64,000 nucleotides of DNA from positions 5,169,155 through 5,233,154 of the forward strand of contig OZ014422.1 of NCBI GenBank assembly GCA_963965975.1, given 5' to 3'. Below the pieces are notes generated by a model that had not been told where the DNA came from, did not search any database, and worked only from the letters and a program-made list of their open reading frames with translations. The stretch comes from Xestospongia bergquistia. Its lineage: Eukaryota; Porifera; Demospongiae; Haplosclerida; Petrosiidae. Below, piece after piece: positions 9,047 to 20,630 of this stretch. Position 1 is the stretch's first letter. Every line of letters starts with the position of its first letter. The position numbers and the translations under genes are program-made.

Positions 9047-11875
9047 AAGATTAGAACAACATGTAACAACAAATTGTAGTAAAGGTGTTATAAAATGCAA
9101 GCACTGCAATTCTCGATGTGCAGATGAGGCAGCAGTAGTCCTCCATTCTATACTCACAAACAAGGGTATAAGATTCATTTAAGAGTAGATGTAAATTTAC
9201 ATGAACAAGACAATGTTTCTGTAGTTGCATTTGCAACAAAAGGTGAGTATGACCGTTTGCTTCAGTGGCCACTTCACACTGAAATAGAAGTGGGTCTTTT
9301 TAATTGGAGAAATAATACAAGTAGTTACACCAAGACACTTTACATCTCAGGTGATTATTTCTGTAGTCAGATGCCCACTGAGAAACTAGCTGAGTGGGAT
9401 AAAGGCATCAGGAATTTTATACCCAATAATGAGCTTTGGTATAATCCTAATAAAGCACAGAATATCTACAACACAACTGTCTCAGCTTTCAAGTTAAGAC
9501 AGTAATTATTTTACCAAATATTGTACCTGATCTTCCATCATGATCTGTAAAGAACTGCTTATGTCAATTCACAAATACTTCATTTACTCAATTTAAGCGA
9601 AGAAAAGCTTCTTAATAAACACAAACAACACAACAGTCCTTATTTCAGTGATCCTTATTGTTACTCATGAAAATTGGTACAAGATGCAAGTTAGAGTTGA
9701 TGCTGACCATGATGGTTGTGGTCATGTTGGTGTGTGTGTATATCTAATGAAAGGCCCAATGGATGATTTTTTGCTGTGGCCTTTTGATGGAGATGTAGTG
9801 GTAGAACTACTGAATTGGAGAGAAGACAATGGTCATCACAGTGGAGTGATTGAATTGTCATCAAATGTCAGTAATAGTGCATGTAGTCGTGTAACAACTG
9901 GTGAACAAGGAAGTGAGGGCTTGGGAAAGTCACAGTTTATACAACATTCATGTCTTGAATACAATCCATCTACGAACACACAATACCTTTAAGATGACTG
10001 CTTACTATTCAGGGTCAAAAAGTCATTGTCCACTCATCTGAGTTTAGTCAGAAATGTCCAAGTTGGCAAAATCCTCAAACAGTTTCTCCTTACTTAGAAT
10101 TTACTGTTACAAATTTTTCAAAACATAAAGATATTGGTACTACATACATTAGCTCTCCATTCTTGACATATTACCAAGGTTATAAGCTGCAATTGAAAGT
10201 TCAAGCAAATAAAAACAATGACAATGATGATCATTATGTTGCAGTGCATGCTCATATCTTGAAGGGTGACAATGATGACCATCTTGTGTGGCCTTTTGAA
10301 GCTGATATCTTAGTTGAACTTGTCAATTGGTGAAATAAGGTCAATCATTTCTAATACACAATACAGTGGCGGAGGAACCTATGGGGCACCAGGGGCATGT
10401 GCTCCCCCCCCCAAATTTTTACACTGAAGTATGCCATATACAGAGAACAATGAAAAACACTCATTGTAATTATAATATAATTGTGGCAATTTGGTACCAA
10501 AATTGATATGTATTTAAGGGATTAAAAGCAAAAACACTCCTCAGCTTCTAGAGGGCTGTGACCCTCAGACCCCCTCCTTTGGTGCCCCCCCAAATTCAAA
10601 TATGTTCCTCCACCCCTGCATCGTTTGATAAACAAACACCAGATTATTGTTCTGGCCTTGTTATAACAGGAGAAAAAGCTTAAGGTTTAAATGCCTAGGG
10701 CACACATGAATTAATACTTTGCTCAAAACTCAATTACAACCATACAACCAACACTGAGTATTTACAGAATGATTGCCTTAGATTTAAGATTAAAGAAGTA
10801 GTTGTATACTGAACACCTCATTGCAGTAAGAGTCCAATTTGGCAAAATCAGAAACCTACAAAATTCTTTGAGTCCATGCACTATAACTCAATTCTCTCAT
10901 TGTATTCGACTGAAGAATGCTTATTTCAGTCCTCCATTTTATACATCTGCATGTGGTTATAAAATGTGCCTAAAAGTATATGCTGCAGGTGATGTAGGGA
11001 CACATGTAGCAATTCATGGATTTTTAATGAAAGGTGAATATGATGACTCTCTATTATGGCCCTTTTGTGCTGATATTGTCATTGACATTCTTAATTGGAG
11101 AGATGATCACAGTCATCATAGAGAGATTCTACATTTCAATAATGATAGTTTTGTATGTTTGTGATAGAGTTTATGATGATAGTTTAGCCTCTAAAGGACA
11201 ATGTAATAATGAAGTTATGCCTCTTTCTGAGTTATTCAATAAGTATCCTTTATCCACAAAATATCTTGAAGATAACTGTATGTGTATTAGAATATATGAT
11301 GTTGCTATATATAGCACTCCTTTATTAAACAAGCTTCCAGTATGGCAGAATTCAAGTAACATCTCATCATTTGGCTTATAGAATTCACTATAACAGAGTT
11401 TCATATGCGTAAAATGTATGACAGTGTGTACTTTAGTCCTCCATTCTATACTCATAAAAATGGCTACAAAATGAGATTAGAAGTGTATCCTAATGGATGT
11501 GGTGATGGTAAACGCACTCATATCTCCCTCTTTGCTCGTTTGCTTAAAGGTGAGAATGACTGTAATCTGAAATGGCCAATGAATATTAATCTAACAATAC
11601 AACTTATTAATTGGCTTGAAGATGACTCACATTTCACGGATACAATCGATTTTACTAAAGCAGTATCTGGTGCTTGTAATCAAGTAATGGGTACAAAGGA
11701 AAAAGCTGATTTACCTTGGGGGATTCATAAATTCTGCGCTCACTCTACTTTATATGAAGCTATTCATAATATTCAATATATTCAAGATGACTGCATTTGT
11801 GTGAGAGTAATAATACAAGAATTTATTTTTCATAAACAAACCACAGAAACAATGTACAATAATGATTTGCAGTAA
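9047..11875 (+). pseudogene. T2: decayed TRAF-like multi-MATH gene
   Basis: The copy begins directly inside the TRAF zinc-finger region (LEQHVTTNC-like), without start codon, 5' acceptor or RING. About 9136 it jumps from the zinc fingers into the middle of MATH1, and about 9612 from the start of MATH2 into MATH3. MATH3 to MATH6 follow with several frame changes and stops (for example TGA in the MATH4 LVNW motif near 10331 and TGA near 11162), and a 255-bp MITE lies in MATH4 at 10364-10618. The last MATH and a C-terminal tail with FIFHKQTTETMYN are open from 11405 to the TAA at 11873-11875 and are closest to T5. At least ten disruptions; surely not a working gene of the family's form. Confidence 0.9.
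10364..10618. mobile_element. 255-bp hAT-like MITE inside T2
   Basis: Imperfect terminal inverted repeats CAGTGGCGGAGGAAC (left) and GTTCCTCCACCCCTG (right), with a further inner inverted GGGGCACC/GGTGCCCC pair. It interrupts MATH4 of T2 in the sequence that reads ACACAATATCATTTGATAAA in T3. No coding capacity. A clear target-site duplication could not be made out, so the superfamily (hAT suggested by the CAG(T/G)G(G/T)(C/T)GG end) is tentative. Confidence 0.75.
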
Positions 11876-12930
11876 CTAAAAATATTACATTTTTTGTTAT
11901 TACACTATAGTGTAAAAATTACTTAAAGCATTAAAATTATATTTTTTTGAATTCACAATAGCAATTAGACAAAGAGTTCTTAGCTTATATTACAAACAAG
12001 ATTACAATTAATCTCATAATTGTTGTGGAAGATAATGATCTCACAATGAAGCACTAACTAGAGCTACAATCATGATCAGACACACCCACAATGTAGCACT
12101 CACATTTGGAGTTAACAAAATTCATTGGTTGTTATAATATTATGTGTAGGCTATTAAAGGTATAGTTTAATATTTGTTTTCACTTTCAATTGTCGCAAAC
12201 AAAAATAAAATAAAATGGTTACATTAGACATATATACATATAATTATGTATTATATTAGTATACATGCAGTCCAAAATGATTACAGGACTACCTCGTATA
12301 GGCAACATCCCTACATATGCACTGATACTATGTACATGATAATATATGTATATATATTATAATTACTTGATGACTAGACTAATATAGTTTTAAGTTCTAC
12401 TGATTATAAAGACACCTAGTTTTACCTGCATGATTAAATGATTGTATCATAGTCTGAGCCATACATATACATGTAATTTAAAATGATTATAGCACTGTCT
12501 GGCATAGGTAAAGTTCCAGGCAATAAAAACTCTATTATAGTTATGTATGTAAGTTGTGTGTGTTCAATACTAACAGTACTTGGATCAAAATATGTAGATT
12601 TTTCTCTACTAGTATGATCATTAACTATAGTACCTAGGTTGTGGTTTAATGGCTGGGGCATAGATAATTACAAAGGTGATTATTATATTGACTTTTAATG
12701 ATCTGTAGATGTCATATATTTTGTATCAAAACGTGTAAATTTATTGAAACTGTCTTTCCTCAAGAGAAGATTTTCCATAGTCCTTTTAGTTCATGAGTTA
12801 TCATATTAAGGAAGTATTATAAAGACCATCCTTAGATAGGTACTAGTACTATATACATGACTATATATGTATTCATTTTGACTAGACTAATATAGTTATA
12901 AATTCTACTGATAATAAAGACACACTACAT
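11876..12930. other. Spacer T2-T3, first part
   Basis: Homologous to the 3' flanks of other copies. Contains a recurrent block near 12430-12690 whose minus strand is open (STYFDPSTVSIEHTQL) and which recurs at 19.75-20.04, 37.3, 44.8, 45.7 and 52.0 kb, mostly disrupted. Whether it codes is doubtful. A near-identical copy of 12690-12930 lies at 20040-20270. Confidence 0.4.
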
Positions 12931-12933
12931 TTA

Positions 12934-13085
12934 CTTGAATGGTTAAAAGAGTATATCATAGCCTGAGCCACACTCAGTTGAACTGCGAGGTCTTTCTCCC
13001 TCTGCACTTCCTCTCTCATATCACTCACTTCCTCTAAATTGTCTATCTGCTTCATTAACTCATCAAACTCATATCTATAAGCTAC
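12934..13085 (-). pseudogene. Coiled-coil exon remnant of the antisense gene
   Basis: Minus strand reads FDELMKQIDNLEEVSDMREE and on to REKDLAVQLS, matching the coiled-coil exon at 2654-2882, but the first third of that exon is absent and the exon-end region differs. Near-identical copies are at 20274-20420 and 59022-59165. Confidence 0.55.
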
Positions 13086-13265
13086 TAGAGAGCAATCTTA
13101 CTTTACTGCATAATTTTCTCCAAAACTACCATGTCCCATGATAAAAGACAGTCTGGTGTATTTGCTTGCAATGTTAACTCTTGCTACATAAATTTCTAGA
13201 TTTGAATTGTCATTGGGCAATACAAATGACAATGTGGATTATTATTATTTCCTGTCCCAAACAAA
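13086..13265 (-). pseudogene. Antisense exon copy (VNIASKYTRLSF segment)
   Basis: Same conserved stretch as 20442-20630 (ARVNIASKYTRLSFIMGHG), here with small disruptions in the first part. It lies immediately beside the coiled-coil remnant. Confidence 0.4.
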
Positions 13266-13486
13266 GATACATCAAATACATCTTCTTTGACTCATTCCTA
13301 CAAAATATATTAGAACATATGTATGAATTCCATGTGATATCCCTGTATCATAGAATAAACAAGTCATCTTACTTCCATAATTAGTCAATTCCATAATAAT
13401 ACATTAGTAATGAAAACAATATGATGATTACTTTATTACATATAATAATTTGCTATGTATATCCAACCTGGTTAAATCAATGTTTA

Positions 13487-13718
13487 CACTGTAAAAATTC
13501 AACAGTTGATTTAGCCAATGTATGGTTATATAGGTTGCATATGCAAAAAGTAAACTTAAAACTATTTTGATTACTAATGTGTTATGAAATTAGTGGCTAT
13601 GTACAGTAGGATGTTAGTAATGAAAACAGTATTATGCTTACTTTTCACCAAAAATAAGTTTTTAATTGTACCAGTATAACCGAATAATGGTTAAATCAAC
13701 CAATCAATTTTTACAGTG
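13487..13718. mobile_element. 232-bp MITE, CACTG ends, TA duplication
   Basis: Terminal inverted repeats of roughly 33 bp, imperfect, beginning CACTGTAAAAATT and ending AATTTTTACAGTG. The flanks are AATGTT-TA and TA-CATTGACACG. The paralogous empty site AATGTTTACATTGACACG is present at 20826, 31225 (one base different) and close to 59574, which fixes the element ends and a 2-bp target duplication. CACTG ends with a 2-bp duplication suggest the CMC (EnSpm/CACTA/Mirage) group. Non-autonomous. A second copy is at 60932-61174. Confidence 0.85.
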
Positions 13719-13972
13719 TACATTGACACGTTATAGTGTCATTGATGACCAGATTCAATCACCTGATTTTGAGAACATAAATTGTTGTACTAAAAGTTAC
13801 AGGATCAACTAACTACAAAGACTTCACATTTAAGGAATCCAGTTTTAAATCATCAACAACCAGCTATTGTCATTTTATTTACCATTTCTCAAGGAGCTCC
13901 ACTATCTAAGTAAGTGCCTAGGATGTAAAGATACCAGTATGAGACTGAAATATGGTAGCCAACAAGTTAAGG

Positions 13973-14218
13973 TTAAATTCTTGATATTGATTGAAAGCTT
14001 ATAAATTTTCCCATTAATAACACAACTTCTATGGATGTAATTATTTGCTTTCTTGTCTTGGTAGTAATGATCATATTAGTGTTATAATCACAAAGTGTTC
14101 TAAGAAAGCCATAATTAGAGAATTGTCTATAGAAGCAATGATGTAGACAAGGATCACCCCCATTGTGTGGGGGTGAGTTAGACTGACCAAGTAACACCAA
14201 TTATAACATGGGTACTAT
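13973..14218 (-). pseudogene. Signal-peptide/Cys exon copy, decayed
   Basis: Minus strand keeps PCLHHCFYRQFSNYGFLRTL and CDYNTNMIITTK but the hydrophobic leader of the intact copy at 31579-31803 is out of frame. About 1.1 kb upstream of the T3 start, in divergent orientation. Confidence 0.45.
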
Positions 14219-15326
14219 AAGTAAAAAATTAAAATATCAAAAAGGTCAATTTAATTATGATAGCAATCAAAGCGCATGCACAGTTGTGACTAGTGTATAC
14301 TCCCTCATATTAGGGTAAATGTAGGACATTGTGGTGTGAACCTGAGATTCCATGACACCATGTTTCACTTTGTATCTATTGTAGAATATAAGAATTTCAG
14401 CATGAATACTAGTGAATAATATGATTCTAATTTTAGTCTATAGGTAACTATCTCCAATTGGAAATATATAAAATTATAAAAGTAGACTGCATAATAGTAC
14501 TCTTTCCATCCAAACATCATGGAGTTTGTGGATGAGACTATGTATGTATTTTATGCATTTGCTAATGCACAGTAGATGATTCTCAATATTGAAGAATTAG
14601 AAGCCCAGGCTTCTCTATTCAAGGGAATATAATATGTAAAAATAAATCACTGGCGATCATATATTCTAATATTTGAGGGAGTGTACATCTACCATATTGT
14701 TGATTTTTATAATTTTACTCATAGCACTATGACAAAAATAATAGTATGACAGAGAACAACTATACATCACAAAATAGAAAAGACTCTGTTGCCATGATGA
14801 TGGTAACCATGCATAATTGATAGCTAGCTAAGGTATAGATAGGTCTATAGCTAATAAAGACATAAAGAGACTAATATGACTATTACCTTCAAGACAAGAG
14901 AATAAGAGTGACAACTATATCACAGAACTAAATTGTACTAATGAATTAAAGTGTGAATTAAGGTAATCTGTAAGATATCTCAGGAGTACTGCAATTCTGT
15001 GTCATCCATGCATTCTTCTTTTTATATTTGAAAACATATTTTCTCTACATGCCTTTTGATCATTATTAAACATAAAAATAGATGCTTAAGAATTGCATTG
15101 TTAGAAAATATTTAAATGTATCATTTGTATAATTCAATGTCCATTTTATTACCATAGACAACTTCAATGACTGAGATATGACTTTTGTGGTTTTCAGATT
15201 AATATAATTAATTTGTGATTTGTTAATTGCTATAAAGCAATCATAAAAAATAATTAGACAACAAAACATCTGATTTACAATACTGATATAATGATATTCT
15301 ATCATTACAGGTGAAACATAGATAAA
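14219..15326. promoter_or_regulatory. Upstream region of T3
   Basis: Conserved with the upstream regions of T6 and T10. Landmarks: GAGGGAGTGTACATCTACCA at about 14674, a dyad-like CCATGATGATGGTAACCATG at 14792-14811, CATAAAAATAGATGCTTA at 15069, and CTATCATTACAG ending at 15310. The last looks like a 3' splice acceptor 16 bp before the ATG, suggesting an intron in the 5' UTR. Promoter function is inferred only from conservation. Confidence 0.45.
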
Positions 15327-18300
15327 ATGGAACAAGATATTGAGTTTATTAATCCTCCAACATACGATTATAAGTGTCCAATTTGTTTTGAACTATTAAA
15401 AGATGCTAATCAAACAACTTGTTGTGGTAATCACATATGCTCTAATTGTACTGAACAACTGAAGTGTACTCTTAATGTCAAGTGTCCTAAATGTCGACAT
15501 GATAACTTTAAAACAATTAAAGATAAGTTTTTCTCTCGGGAGCTGTTAAATTTACAAGTACATTGTTATTACCATAAGGAGGGATGTACTTGGACAGGTG
15601 AGCTACGTGAATTAGAACAACATGTAACAACAAATTGTAATAATAGTGTTATAAAATGCAAGCACTGCAATTCTCAATGTGCTAATGAGGCAGCAGTAGA
15701 AGAGCATTTACCAATTTGTGAGGAAATCCCTATTGATTGTCCCAATAAATGTTCTAATAGCCAATATAAGCGCAAAGATATACAACATCATCTTGAGACA
15801 GAATGTCCTTTATGTGTAATTGTTCATTCCAAGGAAAGTATACCTTATGCTGCCAACAAGATAATACAAACAGTTCCTTTATCTTTTACAATGACAAATT
15901 ACATGTATTATTTAGAGAGTAGAGATCCTTGGTTTAGTCCTCCATTCTATACTCACAAACAAGGGTATAAGATTCATTTAAGAGTAGATGTAAATTTACA
16001 TGAACAGGGCAATGTTTCTGTAGTTGCATTTACAACAAAAGGTGAGTATGACCATTTGCTTCAATGGCCACTTTGTGCTGAAATAGAAGTTGGTCTCTTT
16101 AATTGGAGAGATAATACAAGTAATTACACCAAGACACTTTACCTCTCAGGTGATTATTTCTGTAGTCAGATGCACACAGAGAGACTAGCTGAATGGGGGG
16201 GTAAAGGCATCATAAAATTTATACCAAATGATGAACTTTGCTATAATCCTGACAAAAACACAGAATATCTACAACACAATTGTCTGAGCTTTCAAGTTAA
16301 GAGAGTGATTATTTTACCAAATGTTGTACCAGATCTTCCATCATGGGCTGTAGGGAACTGCTTATGTCAATTCACAATTACTTCATTTACTCAAGTTAAA
16401 GAAAGAAAAGCTTTTTTTTATGGTCCTCCATTTTATACAAATTTAAGAGGATATAAGCTTATCGGGTTTTTTTCCACTTCTACTTTCAATGGCTTCAATA
16501 CAACAAAGGGTACATATATGTCCTTGCATGCTAGACTCATGAAGGGAGAGTATGATGATACATTAGCTTGGCCTTTTACTGGTGATGTTGTTGTTGAGAT
16601 ATTAAATTGGAGGGAAGATAAAAATCATCAAGAGTACACTTTTAGTTTCCATAAAGGATTGCCAAGTACATCTATTAATAGAGTACTTACTATTGATATA
16701 GCACAATCTGGTTGTGGAGAGCAGTCTGTACCATACTCTACCCTTTCTTACAATCATTCTATGAACACAGAATTTCTTAGAAACAATTGCATTCATATTA
16801 AAGTTAAGTCAGTAGATGTTTATTCTTCTCACAACATTCCTAAAGGCCCTCCTTTGAGACACCCTTCACATGATACTCAAGAGCTTTGTCATTTTACACT
16901 AACACACTTTAATAAACGCAAACAACACAAGAGTCCTTATTTCAGTGATCCTTTTCTTACTCATGAAAATGGGTACAAGATGCAACTTAGAGTTGATGCT
17001 AACCATGATGGTCATGGTCACATTGGTGTGTGTGTATATCTTATGAAAGGCCCAATGGATGATATTTTGCTGTGGCCTTTTGATGGAGATGTAGTAGTAG
17101 AACTACTGAATTGGAGAGAAGACAATGGTCATCACAGTAGAGTGATTGAATTGTCATCAAATTTCAGAAATAGTGCATGTAGTCGTGTAACAACTGGTGA
17201 ACGAGGAAGTGTGTGGCGGGTATGTCAACGATTTATAAAACATTCATCTCTTGAATACAATCCATCTAAGAATACACAATACCTTCATGATGATTGCTTA
17301 CTATTCAGGGTCAAAGAAGTCATTGTACACTCATCTGAGTTCTGTCAGAAATGCCCAAGTTGGCAAAATTGTCAAACAGTTTCTCCTTACTTAGAGTTTA
17401 CTGTTACAAATTTTTCAAAACGTAAAGATCTTGATACTACATACATTAGCTCTGCATTTTTAACACATTACCAAGGTTACAAGCTGCAATTAGAAGTCAA
17501 AGCAAATAAAAACAATGATGACAGTTATGTTGCAGTGTATGCTTGTATCTTAAAGGGTGACAATGATGACAATCTTGTGTGGCCTTTTGAAGCTGATATC
17601 TTAGTTGAACTTGTCAATTGGAGACAGAATGCCAATCATTACAATTACACAATATCATTTGATAAACAAACTCCAGATTATTGCTCTGGCCGTGTTATAA
17701 CAGGAGAAAATGCTTTAAGTGCCTGGGGCACATATGAATTAATACATTGCTCAAAATTCAATTACAACAATACAACCAACACTGAGTATTTACAGAATGA
17801 TTGTCTTAGATTTAAGATCAAAGAAGTAGTTGTATACTCAACACCTTATTGCAGAAATAGTCCATTTTGGCAAAACCAGAAACCTACACAATTCTTTGAG
17901 TTCACTATAACTCAATTCTCTCATCGTATTCGACTTAAGAATACATATTTTAGTCCTCCATTTTATGCATCTGCATCTGGTTATAAAATATGCCTAAAAG
18001 TAAATGCTGCAGGTGATGTAGGGACACATGTAGCAATTCATGGATTTTTAATGAAAGGTGAATATGATGACTCTCTATCATGGCCTTTTTGTGCTGATAT
18101 TGTTATTGACATACTTAATTGGAGAGGTGATCACAGTCATCATAGAAAGATTCTGCATTTCAATATCGACAGTTGTCATAACGCTTGTGCTAGAGTTTAT
18201 GATGATGGTCTAGCCCCTAAGGGATGGGGTATTAATGAAGTTATATCTCTTTCGAAGTTATTCTCTAACTATCCTTCATCTACAAAATATGTTGGAGATG

Positions 18301-18851
18301 ACTGTATGCGTATTAGAATATATGATGTTGCTGTTTATAACACTCCTCTAATAAACAAAACCCCAAGATGGCAGAATTCACAGTTTACCTCATCACCTTG
18401 GCTAGAATTCACTGTCACAGGGTTTTATAAACGTAAGATATATGACAGTGTGTACCATAGTCCTCCATTCTATACTCATGAAAATGGCTACAAAATGAGA
18501 TTAGAAGTGTATCCTAATGGATGTGGTGATGGTAAAGGTACTCATATCTCCCTCTTTGCTCGTTTGCTTAAAGGAGAGAATGATTGTAATTTGAAATGGC
18601 CAATGAATATTGATCTAACAATACAACTTATTAATTGGCATGAAGATGACTCACATTTTATAGATGCGATCAATTTTACTAAAGCAGTATCTGGTGCTTG
18701 TAATCAAGTAACGGGTACAAAGGAAAAAGCTGATTTACCTTGGGGGAATCATAAATTCTGCGCTCACTCTACTTTATATGAAGCTACTCGTAGCATTCAA
18801 TACATTGAAGATGACTGCATTCGTGTGAGAGTTAAATGCGCAATAATTTAA
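15327..18851 (+). CDS. T3: RING / TRAF zinc finger / six-MATH protein, complete
   Basis: 1,174 codons in one exon. RING of C3HC4 type: C17, C20, C33, H36, C38, C41, C53, C56. TRAF-type zinc fingers about residues 77-172. Six MATH domains start near residues 183, 346, 519, 688, 854 and 1025. Expected role by family: a cytoplasmic E3 ubiquitin ligase/adaptor of the TRAF type, with RING for E2 recruitment and MATH domains for receptor or partner binding. Vertebrate TRAFs have one MATH and a coiled coil; here there are six MATHs and no coiled coil visible. The start is unusual: the ATG used by T5, T6 and T10 is ATA here, and Leu4 of the paralogues has become ATG, so the protein starts three residues later and is otherwise intact. 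MATH3-4 linker (GSVW..CQRF, YLHDDC) is shared only with T10. Confidence 0.96.
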   Translation: MEQDIEFINPPTYDYKCPICFELLKDANQTTCCGNHICSNCTEQLKCTLNVKCPKCRHDNFKTIKDKFFSRELLNLQVHCYYHKEGCTWTGELRELEQHVTTNCNNSVIKCKHCNSQCANEAAVEEHLPICEEIPIDCPNKCSNSQYKRKDIQHHLETECPLCVIVHSKESIPYAANKIIQTVPLSFTMTNYMYYLESRDPWFSPPFYTHKQGYKIHLRVDVNLHEQGNVSVVAFTTKGEYDHLLQWPLCAEIEVGLFNWRDNTSNYTKTLYLSGDYFCSQMHTERLAEWGGKGIIKFIPNDELCYNPDKNTEYLQHNCLSFQVKRVIILPNVVPDLPSWAVGNCLCQFTITSFTQVKERKAFFYGPPFYTNLRGYKLIGFFSTSTFNGFNTTKGTYMSLHARLMKGEYDDTLAWPFTGDVVVEILNWREDKNHQEYTFSFHKGLPSTSINRVLTIDIAQSGCGEQSVPYSTLSYNHSMNTEFLRNNCIHIKVKSVDVYSSHNIPKGPPLRHPSHDTQELCHFTLTHFNKRKQHKSPYFSDPFLTHENGYKMQLRVDANHDGHGHIGVCVYLMKGPMDDILLWPFDGDVVVELLNWREDNGHHSRVIELSSNFRNSACSRVTTGERGSVWRVCQRFIKHSSLEYNPSKNTQYLHDDCLLFRVKEVIVHSSEFCQKCPSWQNCQTVSPYLEFTVTNFSKRKDLDTTYISSAFLTHYQGYKLQLEVKANKNNDDSYVAVYACILKGDNDDNLVWPFEADILVELVNWRQNANHYNYTISFDKQTPDYCSGRVITGENALSAWGTYELIHCSKFNYNNTTNTEYLQNDCLRFKIKEVVVYSTPYCRNSPFWQNQKPTQFFEFTITQFSHRIRLKNTYFSPPFYASASGYKICLKVNAAGDVGTHVAIHGFLMKGEYDDSLSWPFCADIVIDILNWRGDHSHHRKILHFNIDSCHNACARVYDDGLAPKGWGINEVISLSKLFSNYPSSTKYVGDDCMRIRIYDVAVYNTPLINKTPRWQNSQFTSSPWLEFTVTGFYKRKIYDSVYHSPPFYTHENGYKMRLEVYPNGCGDGKGTHISLFARLLKGENDCNLKWPMNIDLTIQLINWHEDDSHFIDAINFTKAVSGACNQVTGTKEKADLPWGNHKFCAHSTLYEATRSIQYIEDDCIRVRVKCAII

Positions 18852-20273
18852 GAGTTTTCATAAACAAACCACAGAAACAATGTAACAATAATGATTTGTA
18901 GTAACTAAAACTATCACACTTTTTGTTATTACTTTATAGTTTAAAAATTATTTGAGACTTTAAAAATAACTTTTTAAAAAAAATTCACAACAGCAATTAC
19001 ACAAACAGTTCTTAGTCTTTATTACAAACAAGATTACAATTGATCTCATAATTGTTGTGGAAAATAATGACTTCACAATGAAACACTGACAATCATGATG
19101 AGACACACCCATCAATGTAGCACTCATATTTGGATTTAACAAAATTCATTGGTTATTATATGTGTTAGAGGTGTAAGGATGCAGTTTAATTTAATTTTTT
19201 AATTTTCATTTTTAATTGTCACAAACAAAATAGAATAAAATGGTTAGAGGGGACATAAATACATATAATTATATATTATATTAGTATATATGTGATCTAA
19301 AATTATTATTGGACTGCCTAGCATAGGTAAAATGCCAGACAATAAAAACTCTATATAGTTGTGTATATAAGTTATGTATGTGTTCAATACTAATAGTACT
19401 TGTATCAACATGTGTAGATATCACCACTAGTGGGATCATAGAATTATAAATAAATTAGCACTTAGTTTGTGGTTTAGTGGGTGGGGCATAGACAACTACA
19501 AAGGTGATTATTATATTTACTTTTAATGATCTGTAGAAATTATTGTATCAAAAAGTGTACATTCATTGAAACTCTCTTTCTTCAAGAGAGAATTTTCTCA
19601 CAGTCCCTTTAGTTGATGAGTTATCACATTAAGGATGTATTATACAGACCATACTTACATAAGCACTAGTACTATGTACATGATTATATATGCATATATA
19701 TTATAATTATTTGATGACTAGACTAATATAGTTTTAAATTCTACTGATTATAAAGACACCTAGTTTTACCTGCATGATTAAATGATTGCATCATAGTCTG
19801 AGCCATACAAATACATGTAATTTAAAATGATTACAGGACTGCCTAGCATAGGTAAAGTGCCAGGGAATAAAAACTCTATTATAGTTGTGTATATAAGTTG
19901 TGTGTGTTCAATACTAACAGTACTTGGATCAACATATGTAGATTTTTCTCCACTAGTGGGATCATTAACTATAGTACCTCGTTTGTGGTTTAATGGGTGG
20001 GGCATAAATAATTACAAAGGCTATTATTATATTGACTTTTAATGATCTGTAGATGTCATATATTTTGTATCAAAACGTGTAAATTTATTGAAACTGTCTT
20101 TCCTCAAGAGAAGATTTTCCATAGTCCTTTTAGTTCATGAGTTATCATATTAAGGAAGTATTATAAAGACCATCCTTAGATAGGTACTAGTACTATATAC
20201 ATGACTATATATGTATTCATTTTGACTAGACTAATATAGTTATAAATTCTACTGATAATAAAGACACACTAGA
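18852..20273. other. Spacer T3-T4, first part
   Basis: 3' flank homologous to the other copies, then two successive diverged copies (about 19300-19740 and 19741-20040) of the block also found at 12430-12690. The region 20040-20270 nearly repeats 12690-12930. The minus strand is open at 19778-20005 (ending STYVDPSTVSIEHTQL and beyond) but the same segment is broken in most copies, so coding is not claimed. Confidence 0.45.
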
Positions 20274-20420
20274 TTTATTTGAATGGTTAAAAGAGTGTAT
20301 CATAGCCTGAGCCACACTTAGTTGAACTGCGAGGTCTTTCTCCCTCTGCACTTCCTCTCTCATATCACTCACTTCCTCTAAATTGTCTATCTGCTTCATT
20401 AACTCATCAAACTCATATCT
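20274..20420 (-). pseudogene. Coiled-coil exon remnant of the antisense gene
   Basis: Reads FDELMKQIDNLEEVSDMREE on the minus strand, nearly identical to 12934-13085. Truncated relative to 2654-2882. Confidence 0.55.
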
Positions 20421-20441
20421 ATAAGCTACTAGAGAACAATC

Positions 20442-20630
20442 TTACTTTACTGCATAATCTTCTCCAAAACTACCATGTCCCATGATAAAAGACAGTCTGG
20501 TGTATTTGCTTGCAATGTTAACTCTTGCTACATAAAATTCTAGATTTGAATTGTCATTGGGCACTACAAATGTCAGTGTGGATATTATTTCTTGTCCCAA
20601 GAAAATCAAACAAAGATACATCAAATACAT
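20442..20630 (-). CDS. Antisense exon with conserved VNIASKYTRLSFIMGHG segment
   Basis: Open on the minus strand over 62 codons; the conserved core reads GQEIISTLTFVVPNDNSN, then ARVNIASKYTRLSFIMGHG, then SFGEDYAVK. A GTAAGA donor follows at the AA/GTAAGA junction, so the apparent stop is probably intronic. The same core occurs at 59191-59376 and, with changes, at 13086, 24.05, 25.05, 39.2 and 47.2 kb. Beta-rich looking, no family recognised. It lies between the signal-peptide-like exon (21084-21299) and the coiled-coil exon on the same strand and may belong with them. Confidence 0.4.
   Translation of the reverse strand: MYLMYLCLIFLGQEIISTLTFVVPNDNSNLEFYVARVNIASKYTRLSFIMGHGSFGEDYAVK

Noticed and set aside
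16602-16796. Conserved antisense frame of about 63 codons over MATH2 (also at 27337, 49522, 55760 and 62802)
   Set aside because: It is the shadow of conserved MATH2 coding sequence; its conservation follows from the sense strand, and it has no splice or start features of its own.
19778-20005. Antisense frame with STYVDPSTVSIEH, resembling a receptor juxtamembrane segment
   Set aside because: It repeats in many spacers but is usually disrupted, the splice phase from the coiled-coil exon would lead to an immediate stop, and no kinase or other domain follows.
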